Shown here in pieces: positions 23,567 to 24,797 of a stretch of 24,797 nucleotides of DNA. Each line of letters starts with the position of its first letter. Positions within the stretch are counted from its first letter, which is position 1. A program made the translations under genes and the position numbers. The notes under the pieces were generated by a model, which saw only the letters and a program-made list of their open reading frames with translations, had not been told where the DNA came from and did no database searches. Origin of the DNA: AG41 sp035943095 (GTDB taxonomy: Bacteria; Gemmatimonadota; Gemmatimonadetes; Gemmatimonadales; GWC2-71-9); assembly GCA_035943095.1 (NCBI GenBank), contig DASZCN010000012.1, positions 1-24,797 of the forward strand, in the 5' to 3' direction.

Positions 23567-24797
23567 TGCTGGCCCTGCTTGCGGCCCTGCAGTTTCAGCT
23601 GCAGGCCCCCCCACTGGCGATGACCGCCCCTGATTCGTTTCCGACGGTGACGCTCACCGATGCGTTACGACGGGCCGCCGGGTTGGACCCGAGTTATGTG
23701 GCGGCGGTCGGACAGGTGGACAACGCCAGGTGGGCACGACGCAGCGCCTTCGCCGTGTTCCTGCTCCCGGCCGTCTCGGTCGAGACGGACGCGACCAAGA
23801 ACCTGCCAGCATTCTTCAACTTTGGGACATTGCGGCCCGAGTCGTACGCGGTCTCGGCCCAGCTGACCGCGCGGTTCGACCTCTTTACGGGCGGGCAAAA
23901 GGCCGCTGAGCTCACCCGCTCAGCGGCCGCGCTGGACGCTGCCCATGCCGGCGAGTTGCAGGCGCGGTTCAACGCCGCGTTCTCCACCGAAGCGACGTAC
24001 TACGCGGTGCTCTCTGATGCCGAGCTCCTGCGAGTCGCGCGAGAGCGGGTACAGCGCGCCGAGCAACAGCTCGGCGTGGCTCGAGCGCGCGTCGTGTCGG
24101 GCGCGGCGGTGCAGACCGACTCACTGCAGCTGCGGCTCGAGTTGAGCCGGGCGCAGGTGGGACTGTTGCTGCAACAAACCGCCTTACGGGTGGCACGCCT
24201 GTCCCTCGGGAGCCGGATCGGCGCGACCGGGCCGGTGGACGCCGTGCCGCTCGACAGCGTCCTCCCAGCCACGCCACCGATGACGCTCGATGCCGCCGTG
24301 GACGAGGCGACGGATCAGGGGCCCGCCTACCGGCAGGCGCGCGCCCTCGAACGCGCCGCGGCAGCGGTGTTTCGCGGCCGGCTGGGCTCCTACCTGCCGC
24401 GCGTGAGCCTGACGGGCATCGGCATCGGCTACGACAACCACTTCTACCCGAAGGCCGCCAAGTTCACTCAGCTGACGTTGACGGTCATACTCCCAATCTG
24501 GGACAACTTTCAGCGACAGACTCTGATCTCGCAGGCCCGGGTGTCCCGGGACATCTTTCGCGCAGAACGCGATTCGGCCGAGCGCTCGATCCGGCGAGAC
24601 GTGACCGCCGCCTACGACGGGTACGTAACGGCGCGCGCGGCTGCGGACATCGCCGCAGAGGCCAGGGCCGTGGCGCGGGAGTCGTATCGCGTTCAGCAGA
24701 GCCGGTACCGGGCGGGCGCATCGACCATACTGGACCTGCTCAAGGCGCAGTCGGACTTGGACGACGCCGAGTCCGGACTGGTCTCCGCCCGGTATGC
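23566..24797 (+). CDS. TolC-family outer membrane efflux protein (3' end outside window)
   Basis: A 410-codon open frame that runs off the window end. It begins with a short signal sequence (MLALLAALQFQLQAPPLA). Two outer-membrane efflux protein (OEP) repeats follow: the first with TLTDALRRAAGLDPSYVAA, LFTGGQKAAELTRS and long heptad-rich helices around residues 120-210; the second starting near TLDAAVDEATDQGPAY, with TLTVILPIWD and ESYRVQQSRYRAGASTILDLL. These are the usual TolC helical barrel landmarks. The ATG shares one base with the RND stop and has GGAGG 7 nt upstream. It forms the outer channel for the pump. The remaining C-terminal helix lies beyond base 24797. Confidence 0.9.
   Translation, partial: MLALLAALQFQLQAPPLAMTAPDSFPTVTLTDALRRAAGLDPSYVAAVGQVDNARWARRSAFAVFLLPAVSVETDATKNLPAFFNFGTLRPESYAVSAQLTARFDLFTGGQKAAELTRSAAALDAAHAGELQARFNAAFSTEATYYAVLSDAELLRVARERVQRAEQQLGVARARVVSGAAVQTDSLQLRLELSRAQVGLLLQQTALRVARLSLGSRIGATGPVDAVPLDSVLPATPPMTLDAAVDEATDQGPAYRQARALERAAAAVFRGRLGSYLPRVSLTGIGIGYDNHFYPKAAKFTQLTLTVILPIWDNFQRQTLISQARVSRDIFRAERDSAERSIRRDVTAAYDGYVTARAAADIAAEARAVARESYRVQQSRYRAGASTILDLLKAQSDLDDAESGLVSARY

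Noticed and set aside
23586..23606. CTGCAG...CTGCAG inverted repeat at the start of the TolC-like gene
   Set aside because: The stem is only about 7 bp and lies in the signal-peptide codons; Leu-Gln codon choice explains it.
1..24797. CRISPR arrays, tRNA/rRNA genes, transposases, phage genes
   Set aside because: None found: no regularly spaced direct repeats, no cloverleaf or rRNA-like sequence recognised, and no transposase, integrase or capsid-like protein among the reading frames.

Overview
The window is high-GC bacterial DNA, densely packed, with frequent GTG starts and many 4-nt ATGA/GTGA gene overlaps. I see no phage, IS, CRISPR, rRNA or tRNA features. The gene content fits a soil-type aerobic, molybdenum-using heterotroph: a membrane-bound PuuD urate oxidase, two molybdenum hydroxylases, a DUF6986 protein and an HAE1-type RND pump. 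A Gemmatimonadota-like or similar environmental lineage is my best guess, but it is inference only.

Layout. (1) 83-2879, plus strand: a terminator-like hairpin, a HAD phosphatase overlapping a tiny membrane protein, then a secreted TPR protein. (2) 2876-9669, minus strand: a seven-gene, almost fully overlapping operon, in transcription order OsmC-like protein, a methyltransferase-derived protein lacking its Rossmann core, then 2Fe-2S, molybdenum and FAD subunits of a CO-dehydrogenase-like (form II) molybdenum hydroxylase, a metal-dependent cyclase-family hydrolase and an amidase-signature hydrolase. (3) 9735-14334, plus strand, divergent from (2) across 65 bp: a three-subunit xanthine dehydrogenase (Mo, FeS, FAD) and a DUF6986 CitE-like protein. 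(4) 14337-18716, minus strand, converging on (3) with a 2-bp gap: allantoinase, allantoicase, OHCU decarboxylase, 5-hydroxyisourate hydrolase and the cytochrome-fused urate oxidase PuuD. (5) 18830-24797, plus strand: a secreted S33-type alpha/beta hydrolase, an RND efflux permease and a TolC-family outer-membrane protein cut by the window end.

Blocks 3 and 4 together encode an oxidative purine route: xanthine to urate (XDH), urate to 5-hydroxyisourate (PuuD), to OHCU, to S-allantoin, to allantoate, to ureidoglycolate plus urea. Ureidoglycolate lyase, urease, a purine permease and molybdenum-cofactor chaperones are not in the window. DUF6986 may act on the glyoxylate end of the route (inference). 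Block 2 looks like a separate, uncharacterised catabolic module in which a hydroxylase, a ring- or amide-opening hydrolase and an amidase could act in series on an N-heterocycle.

The most unusual signals are: five G/C homopolymers of 9-11 bases in intact genes, four of them within 2.8 kb in and beside the allantoin genes and one directly after the allantoinase start codon; a perfect 28-bp palindrome forming the end of the XDH large-subunit gene; the internally deleted methyltransferase; and convergent genes that share a CTAG double stop.
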